Shown: positions 8,243-16,735, numbered from the stretch's first letter. The stretch: 64,000 nt of DNA from Treponema sp. (GCA_017449285.1 JAFSJX010000043.1:1-64000), one strand, 5' to 3'. The notes: generated by a model from the sequence alone, not told the origin. Numbers and translations are program-made.

Positions 8243-9255
8243 TGGAGCAAAACAACATAATGTCGTTTTCAGGCAGTGTCAGATTTATTGATTTGTTCTC
8301 AGGAATTGGGGGGATACGGCTTCCATTTGACGAATTAGGCTACAAATGCGTCTTTTCGTCTGAATGGGACAAAGCCGCCTGCAAAACCTATGAAGCAAAT
8401 TTCGGCGACTGCCCGCATGGCGACATTACAAAAATTGATGAAAAGAATATTCCTCAGCACGATTTGCTTCTCGCGGGATTCCCCTGCCAAGCGTTCTCAA
8501 TTATGGGGAAGATGAAAGGATTTTCAGATACACGCGGAACGATGTTTTTTGAAATTGAGCGTATTCTTTCATATCACAAGCCAAAAGCAATTCTCCTTGA
8601 AAATGTAAAACAACTTACGACGCATGACAACGGAAATACATTCAAGACTATTTTGGAGCGGCTTTCTGCACTGGGCTATTCCGTAAAGTACAAAGTGCTC
8701 AATGCGCTTGATTTTGGGCTTCCCCAAAAACGGGAGCGCGTCATTATCGTAGGATTTTTGGATTCTGAACTTGCAGAAAAGTTTAATTTTGATTTTGAAA
8801 AAGTTCCCTATAACCTTGCGACTATTCTAGAAGATGACGCAGACATAGACGCTTCATTTTTTGCGTCTGAATTCATTCAAAAGAAACGAAAGCTCGCGGC
8901 AGAGGGAAAAAAGAAGTTTTATCCGTCAGTATGGCATGAAAATAAATCAGGCAATATCTCCATTCTTGATTATTCCTGTGCGTTGCGGACGGGAGCATCA
9001 TATAATTATCTCCTTGTGAACGGAAACAGGCGTTTTACGCCGCGCGAACTTCTTCGCTTACAGGGATTCCCTGATTCATACAAAATTGTAGTTTCATATC
9101 AGGAGATAAGGCGGCAGACGGGAAATTCTGTCGCAGTGCCGATGATTCGCATGGTAGCACAGAAAATAGATTCACTTTTGGGAGGAGAACAGCATGGAGC
9201 ATCCAAGGCTAAGAGATTCGAAGCATCTTGTGACAAAAGAACTTTATCCGCTTAA
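8242..9255 (+). CDS. DNA (cytosine-5-)-methyltransferase, type II R-M
   Basis: Modification enzyme of a type II restriction-modification pair. C5-methyltransferase motifs are in order: FIDLFSGIGGIRLPF (SAM binding), LLAGFPCQAFSIMGK (PCQ catalytic loop), AILLENVKQL (ENV), GLPQKRERVIIVGF and, at the end, LLRLQGFPDSY with RQTGNSV. The ATG at 8242 shares its A with the cysS stop (TGATG) and follows AAGGA; an in-frame GTG at 8227 is less likely. Codon use is more AT-rich than in cysS, consistent with transfer. The recognition sequence cannot be read from the protein. Confidence 0.93.
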   Translation: MEQNNIMSFSGSVRFIDLFSGIGGIRLPFDELGYKCVFSSEWDKAACKTYEANFGDCPHGDITKIDEKNIPQHDLLLAGFPCQAFSIMGKMKGFSDTRGTMFFEIERILSYHKPKAILLENVKQLTTHDNGNTFKTILERLSALGYSVKYKVLNALDFGLPQKRERVIIVGFLDSELAEKFNFDFEKVPYNLATILEDDADIDASFFASEFIQKKRKLAAEGKKKFYPSVWHENKSGNISILDYSCALRTGASYNYLLVNGNRRFTPRELLRLQGFPDSYKIVVSYQEIRRQTGNSVAVPMIRMVAQKIDSLLGGEQHGASKAKRFEASCDKRTLSA

Positions 9256-9922
9256 TGTCTTTCCAAAAGATTTGATAACAAAAATCGGCGGCTATTTCGT
9301 GTACCTTCTCTATGTCGGACGCACCGATTTGACGGGCAGTGATTGGGGAGACGCATTCGCAGAAGCAATCAATGCTACACATCTTGACTCACCCATAGGA
9401 ATCGCTGATGTCGTCCTTGATAAAAATTGCTGGTCGATGAAAACGGTAAAAAATACGAATCCATTTGAATGTAAGAATGTCCGTTTGATAAGCGGACGAT
9501 GTTCTCCTGACTATTCATACGGCATTACAGACCCGCATAAGGATGTTCAGCGCACAGGCGAAGCAGTCTTAGGGATTTGGAACGAGCGGGTGAATATTGC
9601 GAATGACCATTATAGCCAGACACGGACTTCTATCCTTGTCCGCAGCAATAATTTGCTTTCATACTGTCTTTTTGAAGAGGAAACTCAGCGGTACAGGACA
9701 ACGGATTATCACTGGGAAGTCAACAAAAACGGAAATCTTGTCGGCATGGACTCAAACGGAAAAATTCATTTTACATGGCAACCTCACGGCTCGCAGTTTA
9801 CTATTCATACGGAAGTGCCGATACATGCCGTGAAATTCCGAATAAGAATGCCTCCAAAACTTGAAAAACAGGCAATTTTGGAAAATCTTCATTTTGATAG
9901 TTCATGGGTGGAGATTTTATGA
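9194..9922 (+). CDS. Probable type II restriction endonuclease
   Basis: 242 residues, overlapping the methyltransferase gene by 62 bases in another frame, with a strong GGAGGAGA ribosome site inside that gene. The overlap couples the cutting enzyme to its protecting partner. A plausible PD-(D/E)xK-type core is GIADVVLDKNCWSMKTVK (about residues 75-92), with Asp and the Ser-x-Lys variant. I do not recognise the exact family, and the assignment rests on the position next to the methyltransferase plus this motif. Low GC matches its partner. Confidence 0.7.
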   Translation: MEHPRLRDSKHLVTKELYPLNVFPKDLITKIGGYFVYLLYVGRTDLTGSDWGDAFAEAINATHLDSPIGIADVVLDKNCWSMKTVKNTNPFECKNVRLISGRCSPDYSYGITDPHKDVQRTGEAVLGIWNERVNIANDHYSQTRTSILVRSNNLLSYCLFEEETQRYRTTDYHWEVNKNGNLVGMDSNGKIHFTWQPHGSQFTIHTEVPIHAVKFRIRMPPKLEKQAILENLHFDSSWVEIL

Positions 9923-9929
9923 GCAAAAA

Positions 9930-10046
9930 ATGCGTTAGGGATTGGAGCCGCGCCGAAAGGCGTTGGAAAGCAGCTTGCTGCGTCCAATGAAGCGGCAGCG
10001 GAACGGCGCAAAGCCCGACCGCCGCTTGCGGCGGTAACGCCCAAAT
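9930..10046 (+). repeat. Structured dispersed repeat family E, copy 1
   Basis: Begins ATGCGTTAGGGATTG and ends AACGCCCAAAT, the same ends as the copy at 51461-51632 (minus strand). Between them are three predicted hairpins: CGCC-GAAA-GGCG, GCAGC-TT-GCTGC flanked by TTGGA/TCCAA, and ACCGCCGC-TT-GCGGCGGT. It lies just behind the restriction gene and may belong to the transferred unit. Confidence 0.7.
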
Positions 10047-10080
10047 AAATAGAAAAACATTGTAACGAAAAGGACAGAAC

Positions 10081-10635
10081 GTGGTTATAGATGATAGAGG
10101 AAATCAGGCGAACAGACCGATTCATGCGGGCGACCCGGCTGATTTTAGACGGCTGTATAATGAAACGATGGCTCTCTTGTACAAGGTTTCGTGGCGAATC
10201 GTCAATGACGAGGAAGCGGCGGAAGACTTGGTGCATGACTCGTACATCAAGGCAAACGAAAAGGATTTGGTGTTTCCCAGTCTTGATGACGCGAAATTTT
10301 GGCTTATCCGCGTGGTAAAAAATGCCTCGCTCAACTATGCGAAGCGAAAGACCCGCGAACGGAAGGCGTACCAAAAAGCGTTGTACGAAGACCACCGTAA
10401 GGCAACTTCAGGCGAAACTGAGGTGATTCAGGAAGAAACCAAGAAGCATACAATAGAAGCCTTGTCAAAACTGCCGCCGAATTTAAAGGAAGTGTTGATT
10501 CTCCGCGAATACGGGGATTTGAACTATAAAGAAATCGGAAAAGTGCTGGGCATCACGGAAGGAAATGTCAAAGTCCGTGTGTTCAGAGCGCGTGAGCAAC
10601 TGGAAAAACTGCTTGGTGACTACATAGAGCCATAA
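10081..10635 (+). CDS. ECF-type RNA polymerase sigma factor
   Basis: 184 residues. Region 2 is seen at about residues 20-90 (ALLYKVSWRIVNDEEAAEDLVHDSYIKA, FWLIRVVKNASLNYAKR) and region 4 at 130-180 (LPPNLKEVLILREYGDLNYKEIGKVLGITEGNVKVRVFRAREQL), with no region 3, as in ECF sigma factors. The GTG start at 10081 follows AAAGGACAG. The next two genes look like its anti-sigma factor and an envelope effector, so this is probably a cell-envelope response operon. The target promoters are unknown. Confidence 0.88.
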   Translation: MVIDDRGNQANRPIHAGDPADFRRLYNETMALLYKVSWRIVNDEEAAEDLVHDSYIKANEKDLVFPSLDDAKFWLIRVVKNASLNYAKRKTRERKAYQKALYEDHRKATSGETEVIQEETKKHTIEALSKLPPNLKEVLILREYGDLNYKEIGKVLGITEGNVKVRVFRAREQLEKLLGDYIEP

Positions 10636-10666
10636 TCTGTGCAGACCTGGCAGAAGGAGCAATGCA

Positions 10667-11386
10667 ATGGATATTGAAAAAGATTTGCACTCAGTCTACA
10701 TCGATAACGAACTGCCGCCGGCATATATCGAAAAATACGAATCGCTGGTACAGTCAGACGTAAAATGTGCCGCCGAACAAGCCAGAATGAAAAAACTCCA
10801 CGCGCTCCTGCAGGAAGATGCCGATGACATCACCGTTGATGACGCATTCCTTGAGGCCAGTTTTGCCCGCTTACAGACCAAGTTGAAATATCATCAGCAT
10901 ACCGCCGCAACGCAGGAAAGCAAGCCGAAAATCTATCAGTTTACGCGCTGGGGCGTTTCTTTCGCGGCGGCTGCGGCTGTGTTCGCGCTTATTTTTACGC
11001 CAGTGTATATCCGTTCCGCATCAAACGCACAGAATACCACGGTCAATGCGATTACGAACACAAAGTTAAAGCCACTTGCCCAGAACAACATCACGATGGA
11101 CGGCAACTTTGGAAACACGACGCTTTTTTCTCTTGCCGTAAACGATTCTACCGCCATTCAAGGAGCAACGACCGCCTCTACAGCCACAAAGAGCGCATAT
11201 CCGCAGAAAACGCACAGCATCAATCTGAACGACAGTCTGACTTCAATTGATGTTTTCCGCCCTGCCTCTGCAAACGCAGACAATGGACTTTCCATACACA
11301 TTTCGATTTCTCCGATGTCTGCTGTTCCGGGTGAAGAAGAGATTATCGTTCCGCTGCCTAATTTTTTCACGACGCAAGCAGAATAA
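10667..11386 (+). CDS. Putative membrane anti-sigma factor
   Basis: 239 residues with one transmembrane segment at about 97-115 (WGVSFAAAAAVFALIFTPVYI). The short N-terminal cytoplasmic part (HSVYIDNELPPAYIEKYESLVQSD) has the look of an anti-sigma domain (D-x-ELP pattern) but lacks a clear HxxxCxxC zinc motif. The outer part is Ser/Thr/Asn-rich. Position directly after an ECF sigma gene, with a GAAGGAG ribosome site, is the main reason for the call. It would hold the sigma factor at the membrane until a signal arrives. Confidence 0.7.
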   Translation: MDIEKDLHSVYIDNELPPAYIEKYESLVQSDVKCAAEQARMKKLHALLQEDADDITVDDAFLEASFARLQTKLKYHQHTAATQESKPKIYQFTRWGVSFAAAAAVFALIFTPVYIRSASNAQNTTVNAITNTKLKPLAQNNITMDGNFGNTTLFSLAVNDSTAIQGATTASTATKSAYPQKTHSINLNDSLTSIDVFRPASANADNGLSIHISISPMSAVPGEEEIIVPLPNFFTTQAE

Positions 11387-13099
11387 ATGAGCCTACGAAA
11401 AACGCTTTCTCTCCTATTCCGCAAATATCCTCTGTTCAGACTAGGGCTGATTATATTTACCTGCGCCGCGACAATCGGAATAATTTCTTTTATCACCAGA
11501 GAGACTCAAAAATCACCCGAAATCATTTCCATTACGCCTTCAGTCGGTTCTGCGGGAGACATCATGTCAATCCACGGACTCTATTTTGGCGATTCGCGGG
11601 GAACATCAGGCTATGTTGAGGTAGGAGGCTCCCGGCTGACTTCGGGAGGCTATTTGAACTGGAGCGAAACCGAAATCCGCGTCATTCTGCCCACAAACGT
11701 ACAGGACGGACTGGTAATCGTCGGAACAAAACACGGTCGCTCGAACCCCGGATTCTTTGCGAATACCGCCGACATTCCCGTGCAAGTTCCACCAGACACG
11801 CAGACTTCTCTTCCCGTCATAGCCTCAATCAGTCCTGCAAGCGGAAGTTACGGCACATTGCTTTCCATAACTGGCACTAATTTTGGCACAATCAGGAACA
11901 ACGGCTACATCAAATTTACGGCGAACAGGGACGATGCCACGCAAGCAACGCTGACTTCTCAAGAATCTTCCATGGATTTTGACCCCCAGTATATCGCCGC
12001 AAACGAAAATAATTATGACTACGAATATTGGTCAGACAGTGAAATTCGGGTGCGCATTCCTGAGGGAGCGGCAAGCGGACCGGTTTCCATCATCACAGAA
12101 AAAGGCACAAGCAACACCCTGCAAGTGGAAATAAACCTTCCCGCAGGAACAAAAAAATATGTCGCAAGGCGGACATATCTTCTGCAACTTGCGGAGGACA
12201 TTGAGAACCTTGACTCAAAAAATCCCACGTCGGTAACAATGCGCGTTCCCCGCCCCGTAGTAACAGCAGAGCAACCTATGGCTGAACTGACAGAATGTAA
12301 GCCGCTCCCCGTTATCGACGACTATAGAAACACGATTATTTATCAGATTGAACTTGCGCGTACCACAAACAGAAAAATGCGTTTCACACAGAATTTCGTT
12401 GTTTCGGTGTATGCCGTGCAGACGGAAATCAATCCTGCACGAATACGCGGCTATACCGAAAAAGACCGAATGCTGTATCTTTCGGCGACCCAATCTGATG
12501 CGCTCATAAAATCGCGGGATGAAAAAGCCATCGCAAAAGCAAAAGAAATCGTCGGCAGAGAAACAAACCCGTACCGTCAGGCAAAAAAAATCTACGACTA
12601 TATGCTTGAACATTACGATTTGCAGGAAAAAATGCAGAAGCAGAACAACGCGCCGCTTTCCATGCTTGAAAAAAAGCAGGGAGATGCGTATGACTTTGCC
12701 GTAGTGTACACAACGCTGCTCCGCGCCTTGGGAATTCCTGCTCTTCCTGTAAGCGGAATTCTGGTGGACGCGGACTTAAAGGTTCAGTATCATTGGTGGA
12801 CTGAATTCTACGTTGAGCATTTCGGTTGGATTCCCGTAGATATCGTTCTTGCAAAAGGCATCACCTACAAGGCATTCAAGCAGCCAGAAAACCCGCCGTC
12901 ATTCTATTTCGGAAATCTTGACAGCCAGCACATCGCATTCAGCCGTGGCTGGAACGAAGTCAAACCCGCGCTCACCAACAGCAAAATTGTGCAGCGCCCA
13001 AAAAGTTATGCGTTCCAGTCACTTTGGGAAGAATCGTCAGCAGGAAAAGTAAATTACAGCACATTGTGGAACACTCCCGTAGTGCTGGGAATCTACTAA
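11387..13099 (+). CDS. TIG-domain / transglutaminase-fold membrane protein
   Basis: 570 residues. A single N-terminal transmembrane helix (about 17-36) is followed by two IPT/TIG domains (about 45-130 and 143-245; each starts I.SI.P..GS.G) and a transglutaminase-like domain (about 385-480). In the latter, LLRALGIPALPVSG, HWWTEFYV (His 459) and GWIPVDI (Asp 475) fit the family, but the position expected for the catalytic Cys is Ala 424 (GDAYDFA), so it is probably not a protease or cross-linking enzyme. The ATG directly abuts the stop of the anti-sigma gene (TAAATG). Likely an envelope-bound effector of the sigma operon. Confidence 0.8.
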   Translation: MSLRKTLSLLFRKYPLFRLGLIIFTCAATIGIISFITRETQKSPEIISITPSVGSAGDIMSIHGLYFGDSRGTSGYVEVGGSRLTSGGYLNWSETEIRVILPTNVQDGLVIVGTKHGRSNPGFFANTADIPVQVPPDTQTSLPVIASISPASGSYGTLLSITGTNFGTIRNNGYIKFTANRDDATQATLTSQESSMDFDPQYIAANENNYDYEYWSDSEIRVRIPEGAASGPVSIITEKGTSNTLQVEINLPAGTKKYVARRTYLLQLAEDIENLDSKNPTSVTMRVPRPVVTAEQPMAELTECKPLPVIDDYRNTIIYQIELARTTNRKMRFTQNFVVSVYAVQTEINPARIRGYTEKDRMLYLSATQSDALIKSRDEKAIAKAKEIVGRETNPYRQAKKIYDYMLEHYDLQEKMQKQNNAPLSMLEKKQGDAYDFAVVYTTLLRALGIPALPVSGILVDADLKVQYHWWTEFYVEHFGWIPVDIVLAKGITYKAFKQPENPPSFYFGNLDSQHIAFSRGWNEVKPALTNSKIVQRPKSYAFQSLWEESSAGKVNYSTLWNTPVVLGIY

Positions 13100-13137
13100 G
13101 TTTCATAAAGATATTCGGAATATATCGCTTTTCTCAC

Positions 13138-14007
13138 CTATGAAAGCCACCATTCCACGTTATACTCTGGAAGATGCGGCAACAATTCCTCGGTCCAGAA
13201 ACGGTCGGCAATTTTCTTTCCGCCGCTGGTTTTGCCTAGGTGTCTGTCCGCGCGGACTCCTTCTCCGTGAAAATCGCTTCCCGCCGTCACAAAACAGCCC
13301 AATTTTCGGGCCAGTTCTTCAAGCCGAATCGCCTCACCAACGCGCGCACCGGGATGCCATGCCTCAATTCCCTGAATGCCGTGCGCAACAATGTCGGTCA
13401 GAACTCCCTCCATTTTTCCCCAGGAAACGTAGAGCGAAAGCGGATGCGCCAGAACAGGAAGTCCCCCGCTTGATTTGATTGCGCTGATTGCCTCATCCAA
13501 GTCTGCACCGTTGTGATGAATGAACCACGGTCGCCCTTGAGCAAGATAACTGTCGAACGCCGCCTGCCGGTTTTTAACCACACCGCGATAAACCAAATAG
13601 TCGGCAAAATGAGGACGACCCAACTGCTCCACCCCGCAGAACGCCTTGATTTCTTCAGTCGTGGCATGAATTCCGTCCTCAGCCATTTTTTCAAGGATAT
13701 GGTCATTTCGCTCATCGCGGCTTTCTTTTAATTTTTCAATCAGATGGGTCAATTCAGAAGAACAATGCGTAAGCCCATGTCCAAGAAGATGAAAATCCCC
13801 CGGCTGCCAGTTTACCGTGATTTCAATTCCCGGCACAAAAATAACGTCAGCCTCCTTGCAGGCAACAGCAGCCTCATGAAGTCCCGCCACCGTATCATGG
13901 TCAGTCAACGCCCAGACGGACAGTTTTTTTTCCGCCGCATACCGTGCAGAATCAGCAGGAGATTTTCTTCCATCGGAAGCATTTGAGTGAGAATGTAAGT
14001 CAATCAT
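13138..14007 (-). CDS. PHP-domain metal-dependent phosphoesterase
   Basis: 289 residues of the PHP family related to RNase AM / TrpH. Metal ligands are visible in order: DLHSHSNASDG at the N-terminus, ALTDHDTV, VPGIEI, HLLGHGL, GRPHFADYLV, IHHNGADLDEA, PVLAHPLSL and TAGSDFHGE near the end. Members hydrolyse phosphoester bonds, for example in 3',5'-nucleotide bisphosphates or short RNAs. It is transcribed divergently from the second cNMP-type regulator. An extended -10 lies seven bases before the ATG and there is no ribosome site. Confidence 0.88.
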   Translation of the reverse strand: MIDLHSHSNASDGRKSPADSARYAAEKKLSVWALTDHDTVAGLHEAAVACKEADVIFVPGIEITVNWQPGDFHLLGHGLTHCSSELTHLIEKLKESRDERNDHILEKMAEDGIHATTEEIKAFCGVEQLGRPHFADYLVYRGVVKNRQAAFDSYLAQGRPWFIHHNGADLDEAISAIKSSGGLPVLAHPLSLYVSWGKMEGVLTDIVAHGIQGIEAWHPGARVGEAIRLEELARKLGCFVTAGSDFHGEGVRADRHLGKTSGGKKIADRFWTEELLPHLPEYNVEWWLS

Positions 14008-14014
14008 AAAAAAG

Positions 14015-14023
14015 ATGATAGCA
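14015..14023 (-). promoter_or_regulatory. Extended -10 of the PHP gene, leaderless arrangement
   Basis: Minus strand TGC-TATCAT, seven bases upstream of the ATG at 14007; no recognisable -35 and no Shine-Dalgarno. Confidence 0.55.
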
Positions 14024-14038
14024 TATTTTTAAACTTTA

Positions 14039-14047
14039 TGTTATACT
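14039..14047 (+). promoter_or_regulatory. Extended -10 of the second cNMP-type gene
   Basis: TGT-TATACT; predicted leader of about 12 bases containing AAGGG as a ribosome site before the ATG at 14066. It is back to back with the PHP promoter, so the two genes share about 58 bases of control region. Confidence 0.6.
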
Positions 14048-14065
14048 ATTCTAAGGGTACGAGTT

Positions 14066-15307
14066 ATGCCAAAAGTAATGCAATATACAAAAGGTTCTAT
14101 AGTCTATTTTGAGGGCGACAAAGACGATCGCATCTTCATTCTCCAAAAAGGTCACGCAGTCAGCACGACCACTGACATCGAAACAAAAGAGCCGATTACG
14201 GAGCAGATTAAGAACGGAGAATTTTTCGGCGTAAAATCTGCACTTGGTCATTTTCCGAGAGAAGAAACCGTAACCGTTTTGACTGACACACTTTGCGTAT
14301 CGCTCAGCGTTCCTGAATTTGAAGCGATGTTCGGCGGAAACAAAGCCGTTATGATGAAAATGCTCCGCGTGTTCTCAGGGCAACTTAGACAGGTTCACAA
14401 AAAAATCGAAACGATTCTCAACCAAGATTTGACCATCAACCCGATGACGGCAATGCTTTCAGTCGCACAGGCCTTTTATGATGATGAGAGATTCCGGTCT
14501 TGTTGTGATGTGTGCATTTCGTTCCTCAAACGCTACCCGAATTATTACGAAAAGAACGAAGTAGTCAAATTGTACACGATGGCAAAGGCTCAGGCTGACC
14601 GACAAAAAAACATCAGCACTGACGAAGATTTAGGTGATGAAGTTATCGCACCAAGCGCACTCAGACAATTTGCCCTGCCAGCGTTCCAACGTTTTGCAAA
14701 AAATTACGATTCGGGTCAAGTTATCATCTGTGAATTTGAGCCAGGTGACTGCTTCTATTTGATTCAAAGCGGAAAAGTCCAGCTCGTAAAATGCGTGAAC
14801 GGCACGAACAAAAACCTTGACATCTTAAAGCCCGGCGAATTCTTCGGCGAAATGGCAATTCTTGATAATTCTCCGCGCTCCGCAACCTGTATGGCCGCAG
14901 GACCAGTGCAATGCCTTGAATTCAGCAAGGCAAATTTTGAGCTTTTGGTCACGGGTAACCCGCAGATTGCGCTCATGCTTCTCAAACTGTTCTGCAAACG
15001 CATTTATGACCAAAAACGCCGCCTCAAGATTCTGGTCATTTCCGATATACAAGCGCGCATTGCGGACGTATTTGTCATGCTTGATGAGATGAATCCTATC
15101 TCGGCATCCAATAAATCATTCCGCCGTTTTGACGTAACTATTCAGGATATTGCGCGCTGGGCAGGACTCTCCCTAGATTTGACCAGAACTGAAATCGACA
15201 AATATATTGCTATGCATAAAATCGAAGTCTTTGAAAACCACATGATTGTTCACAGCATTGCCGATATGCAGCGAATGGCAAACAACGGACAAATTTCCCG
15301 CAATTAA
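14066..15307 (+). CDS. Dual cyclic-nucleotide-binding-domain regulator, second copy
   Basis: 413 residues with the same plan as the protein at 4115-5299: cNMP-binding fold at about 10-110 (IFILQKGHAV, NGEFFGVKSALG), helical linker with a TPR-like stretch (FYDDERFRSCCDVCISFLKRYPNYYEK), second cNMP fold at about 215-330 (FYLIQSGKVQLVK, KPGEFFGEMAILDNSPRSATC) and a C-terminal domain about 345-413 with an HTH-like part (VTIQDIARWAGLSLDLTRTEIDKY). The second fold carries the GEMA..PRSA cassette. Ligand unknown. Two such regulators nine kilobases apart suggest an old duplication. Confidence 0.8.
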   Translation: MPKVMQYTKGSIVYFEGDKDDRIFILQKGHAVSTTTDIETKEPITEQIKNGEFFGVKSALGHFPREETVTVLTDTLCVSLSVPEFEAMFGGNKAVMMKMLRVFSGQLRQVHKKIETILNQDLTINPMTAMLSVAQAFYDDERFRSCCDVCISFLKRYPNYYEKNEVVKLYTMAKAQADRQKNISTDEDLGDEVIAPSALRQFALPAFQRFAKNYDSGQVIICEFEPGDCFYLIQSGKVQLVKCVNGTNKNLDILKPGEFFGEMAILDNSPRSATCMAAGPVQCLEFSKANFELLVTGNPQIALMLLKLFCKRIYDQKRRLKILVISDIQARIADVFVMLDEMNPISASNKSFRRFDVTIQDIARWAGLSLDLTRTEIDKYIAMHKIEVFENHMIVHSIADMQRMANNGQISRN

Positions 15308-15331
15308 ATTGCCAAAACTCGTTCGCACCGA

Positions 15332-15360
15332 TTGACGGAACTATTCTTTTCTGCTATTAT
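15332..15360 (+). promoter_or_regulatory. tRNA-Thr promoter
   Basis: TTGACG (15332-15337), 17-base spacer, TATTAT (15355-15360). Start of transcription would be about four bases before the mature tRNA. Confidence 0.75.
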
Positions 15361-15370
15361 ATTTTCATTC

Positions 15371-15443
15371 GCCAACTTAGCTCATCCGGTAGAGCAGCGC
15401 ACTCGTAACGCGCAGGTGGTTGGTTCAAGTCCGACAGTTGGCT
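15371..15443 (+). tRNA. tRNA-Thr (anticodon CGT)
   Basis: Full cloverleaf: acceptor GCCAACT/AGTTGGC, D-arm GCTC..GAGC, anticodon loop CTCGTAA with anticodon CGT (reads ACG), variable AGGTG, T-arm GTTGG-TTCAAGT-CCGAC, discriminator T. The closing pair of the anticodon stem (31-39) is A-C rather than a Watson-Crick pair. CCA is not encoded. No second tRNA is adjacent. Confidence 0.93.
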
Positions 15444-15460
15444 AGAATTTTCTGTAAGAA

Positions 15461-15495
15461 AAGTCGTGTTTTCAAGCACGGCTTTTTTATTTTTT
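15461..15495 (+). terminator. Rho-independent terminator after tRNA-Thr
   Basis: Stem GTCGTG/CACGGC with loop TTTTCAAG, followed by TTTTTTATTTTTT. Confidence 0.8.
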
Positions 15496-15532
15496 AAAGA
15501 ACATTTTCGGCTTGAACCAACCAACAAACGAG

Positions 15533-15616
15533 CGCGGAAAAATCGCGAGCAGGTGCGAGCAATTTTTCCGAAAAGGGCGCAGGACGCGCCCGTCAGCGAG
15601 TGCGGAAAAATCGCAG
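15533..15616. repeat. GC-rich hairpin cluster
   Basis: Three palindromic units: CGGAAAAAT/ATTTTTCCG (15535-15570), GGGCGC-AGGAC-GCGCCC (15575-15591) and a partial repeat GCGGAAAAATCGC (15602-15614). No reading frame convinces. It looks like another dispersed structured repeat, perhaps related to family E by its GCGCGGAA block. Confidence 0.5.
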
Positions 15617-15622
15617 TTCGTT

Positions 15623-16132
15623 TTATTTTATCTGACTGTACAACCCCGCCATTTCCTCTCGCCATGCAGAACGCTCGGATTCTGCGCGCTCCCATTCGAT
15701 TTCCTTGACAATCGAAAAATGTCGCATATCGTGGGGATTCTCAAAGTGAAGCACGGCGAATTTGCCGTTCCCGATATACGTCATGCGGTCTTTTTCGCTT
15801 AACCGTTCATGCTCGGACAATTTTTTTACGATGCAGTCAAAGTGAACGGGATTTCCGCTGCCTTTGTTCGCCATCGCGCTCGCCATCTCCAGAATCGGCT
15901 GACCGCACAATTCACACACAGGATTACGCGACTTGAATTCACGGATTGCACTCTCATTCTCTGCAATTTCTTTGCGCATCTGCTGCTGCAACTGCGAATT
16001 TAGCGGGGTATGCTTTGAATCGTGCCTCTGCTCACGTGATTTTTGAGTATTGTTTTCTTTCTGGCTAATATTTTTTTTCTGATTGCTGTTCCAGTTGTTA
16101 TTACGCCCACGGCGGCGTTCATTTCGACCCAT
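15623..16132 (-). CDS. Conserved protein with a Cys-rich zinc-ribbon-like centre
   Basis: 169 residues. The first 55 are strongly basic and Asn/Gln-rich (GRNERRRGRNNNWNSN), suggesting nucleic-acid contact. Around 75-100 is VCELCGQPI...HFDC, a CxxC...HxxC arrangement able to bind zinc. The C-terminal half (FAVLHFENPHDMRHFSIVKEIEWE) looks folded and conserved. I do not recognise a named family. It is upstream-adjacent to nothing on its strand except the small gene at 16176. Confidence 0.65.
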   Translation of the reverse strand: MGRNERRRGRNNNWNSNQKKNISQKENNTQKSREQRHDSKHTPLNSQLQQQMRKEIAENESAIREFKSRNPVCELCGQPILEMASAMANKGSGNPVHFDCIVKKLSEHERLSEKDRMTYIGNGKFAVLHFENPHDMRHFSIVKEIEWERAESERSAWREEMAGLYSQIK

Positions 16133-16175
16133 ATTCGCTCCAAAAAAACGGCGCGGCAGCCTGGGAATAATCGTC

Positions 16176-16367
16176 CTACACTGCCTCTACCAATTCAACT
16201 TTTTTGCGTATAAAGACCTGCTCATCGCCGTCAACAAGTTTTCTGCTCAGCACCTGCGCGATACGTTGCACTGCAAAATCCACCCATTCCTCATCGTGAA
16301 TTTTCTGGCGCAATTCCATTACGCGGGGAGAAAAAGTTGTTGTAGCAACATCAACATTCGCAATCAT
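16176..16367 (-). CDS. Small conserved protein
   Basis: 63 residues: acidic/basic helices (VMELRQKIHDEEWVDFAVQRIAQVLS). Its start overlaps the yraN stop by four bases (16364-16367), which supports it as a real translated gene in the yraN operon. Function unknown. Confidence 0.6.
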   Translation of the reverse strand: MIANVDVATTTFSPRVMELRQKIHDEEWVDFAVQRIAQVLSRKLVDGDEQVFIRKKVELVEAV

Positions 16368-16735
16368 ACAAGCTCCGAAAAGGCATCTTCAATATGGTAC
16401 ACATCATCAAAACCAGGCATATTCACCACTAAAACATCAAACCTGATTATGTCGTTACTATATTTTCGATGATTTAACAGAAACAATTTAGCAGTTTCTA
16501 CAATTCTTTTCTGTTTTCTTTCATCAAGCTCGTGAGAAAGCGTCTCTACGTCTCCGCTGGGAAGCGTTTTTACCTCCGCAAAGACAAGCAGATTCTCTTT
16601 TTCCGCAATTATATCTATTTCGCCACGCCTTACCCTCCAGTTCCGCGCGACAATTTCATAGCCTTTGTTTTTCAGCCAGAGACAGGCTTTTTCTTCGCCC
16701 TCGTTCCCGACCTGACGTGTTGATTTTTCCGTCAA
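16364..16735 (-). CDS. yraN: YraN / UPF0102 nuclease-fold protein
   Basis: 123 residues. The family core is plain: GNEGEEKACLWLKNKGYEIVARNWRVRRGEIDIIAEKENLLVFAEVKT, with Glu-Asp...Glu-x-Lys of an endonuclease-like fold (RGEIDII...FAEVKT). Often next to ylqG/ylqH and the rplS region in bacteria, as here. The biochemical substrate is not settled for the family. It overlaps the genes on both sides by four bases, so the row from 17246 down to 16176 is one tightly coupled operon. Confidence 0.92.
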   Translation of the reverse strand: MTEKSTRQVGNEGEEKACLWLKNKGYEIVARNWRVRRGEIDIIAEKENLLVFAEVKTLPSGDVETLSHELDERKQKRIVETAKLFLLNHRKYSNDIIRFDVLVVNMPGFDDVYHIEDAFSELV

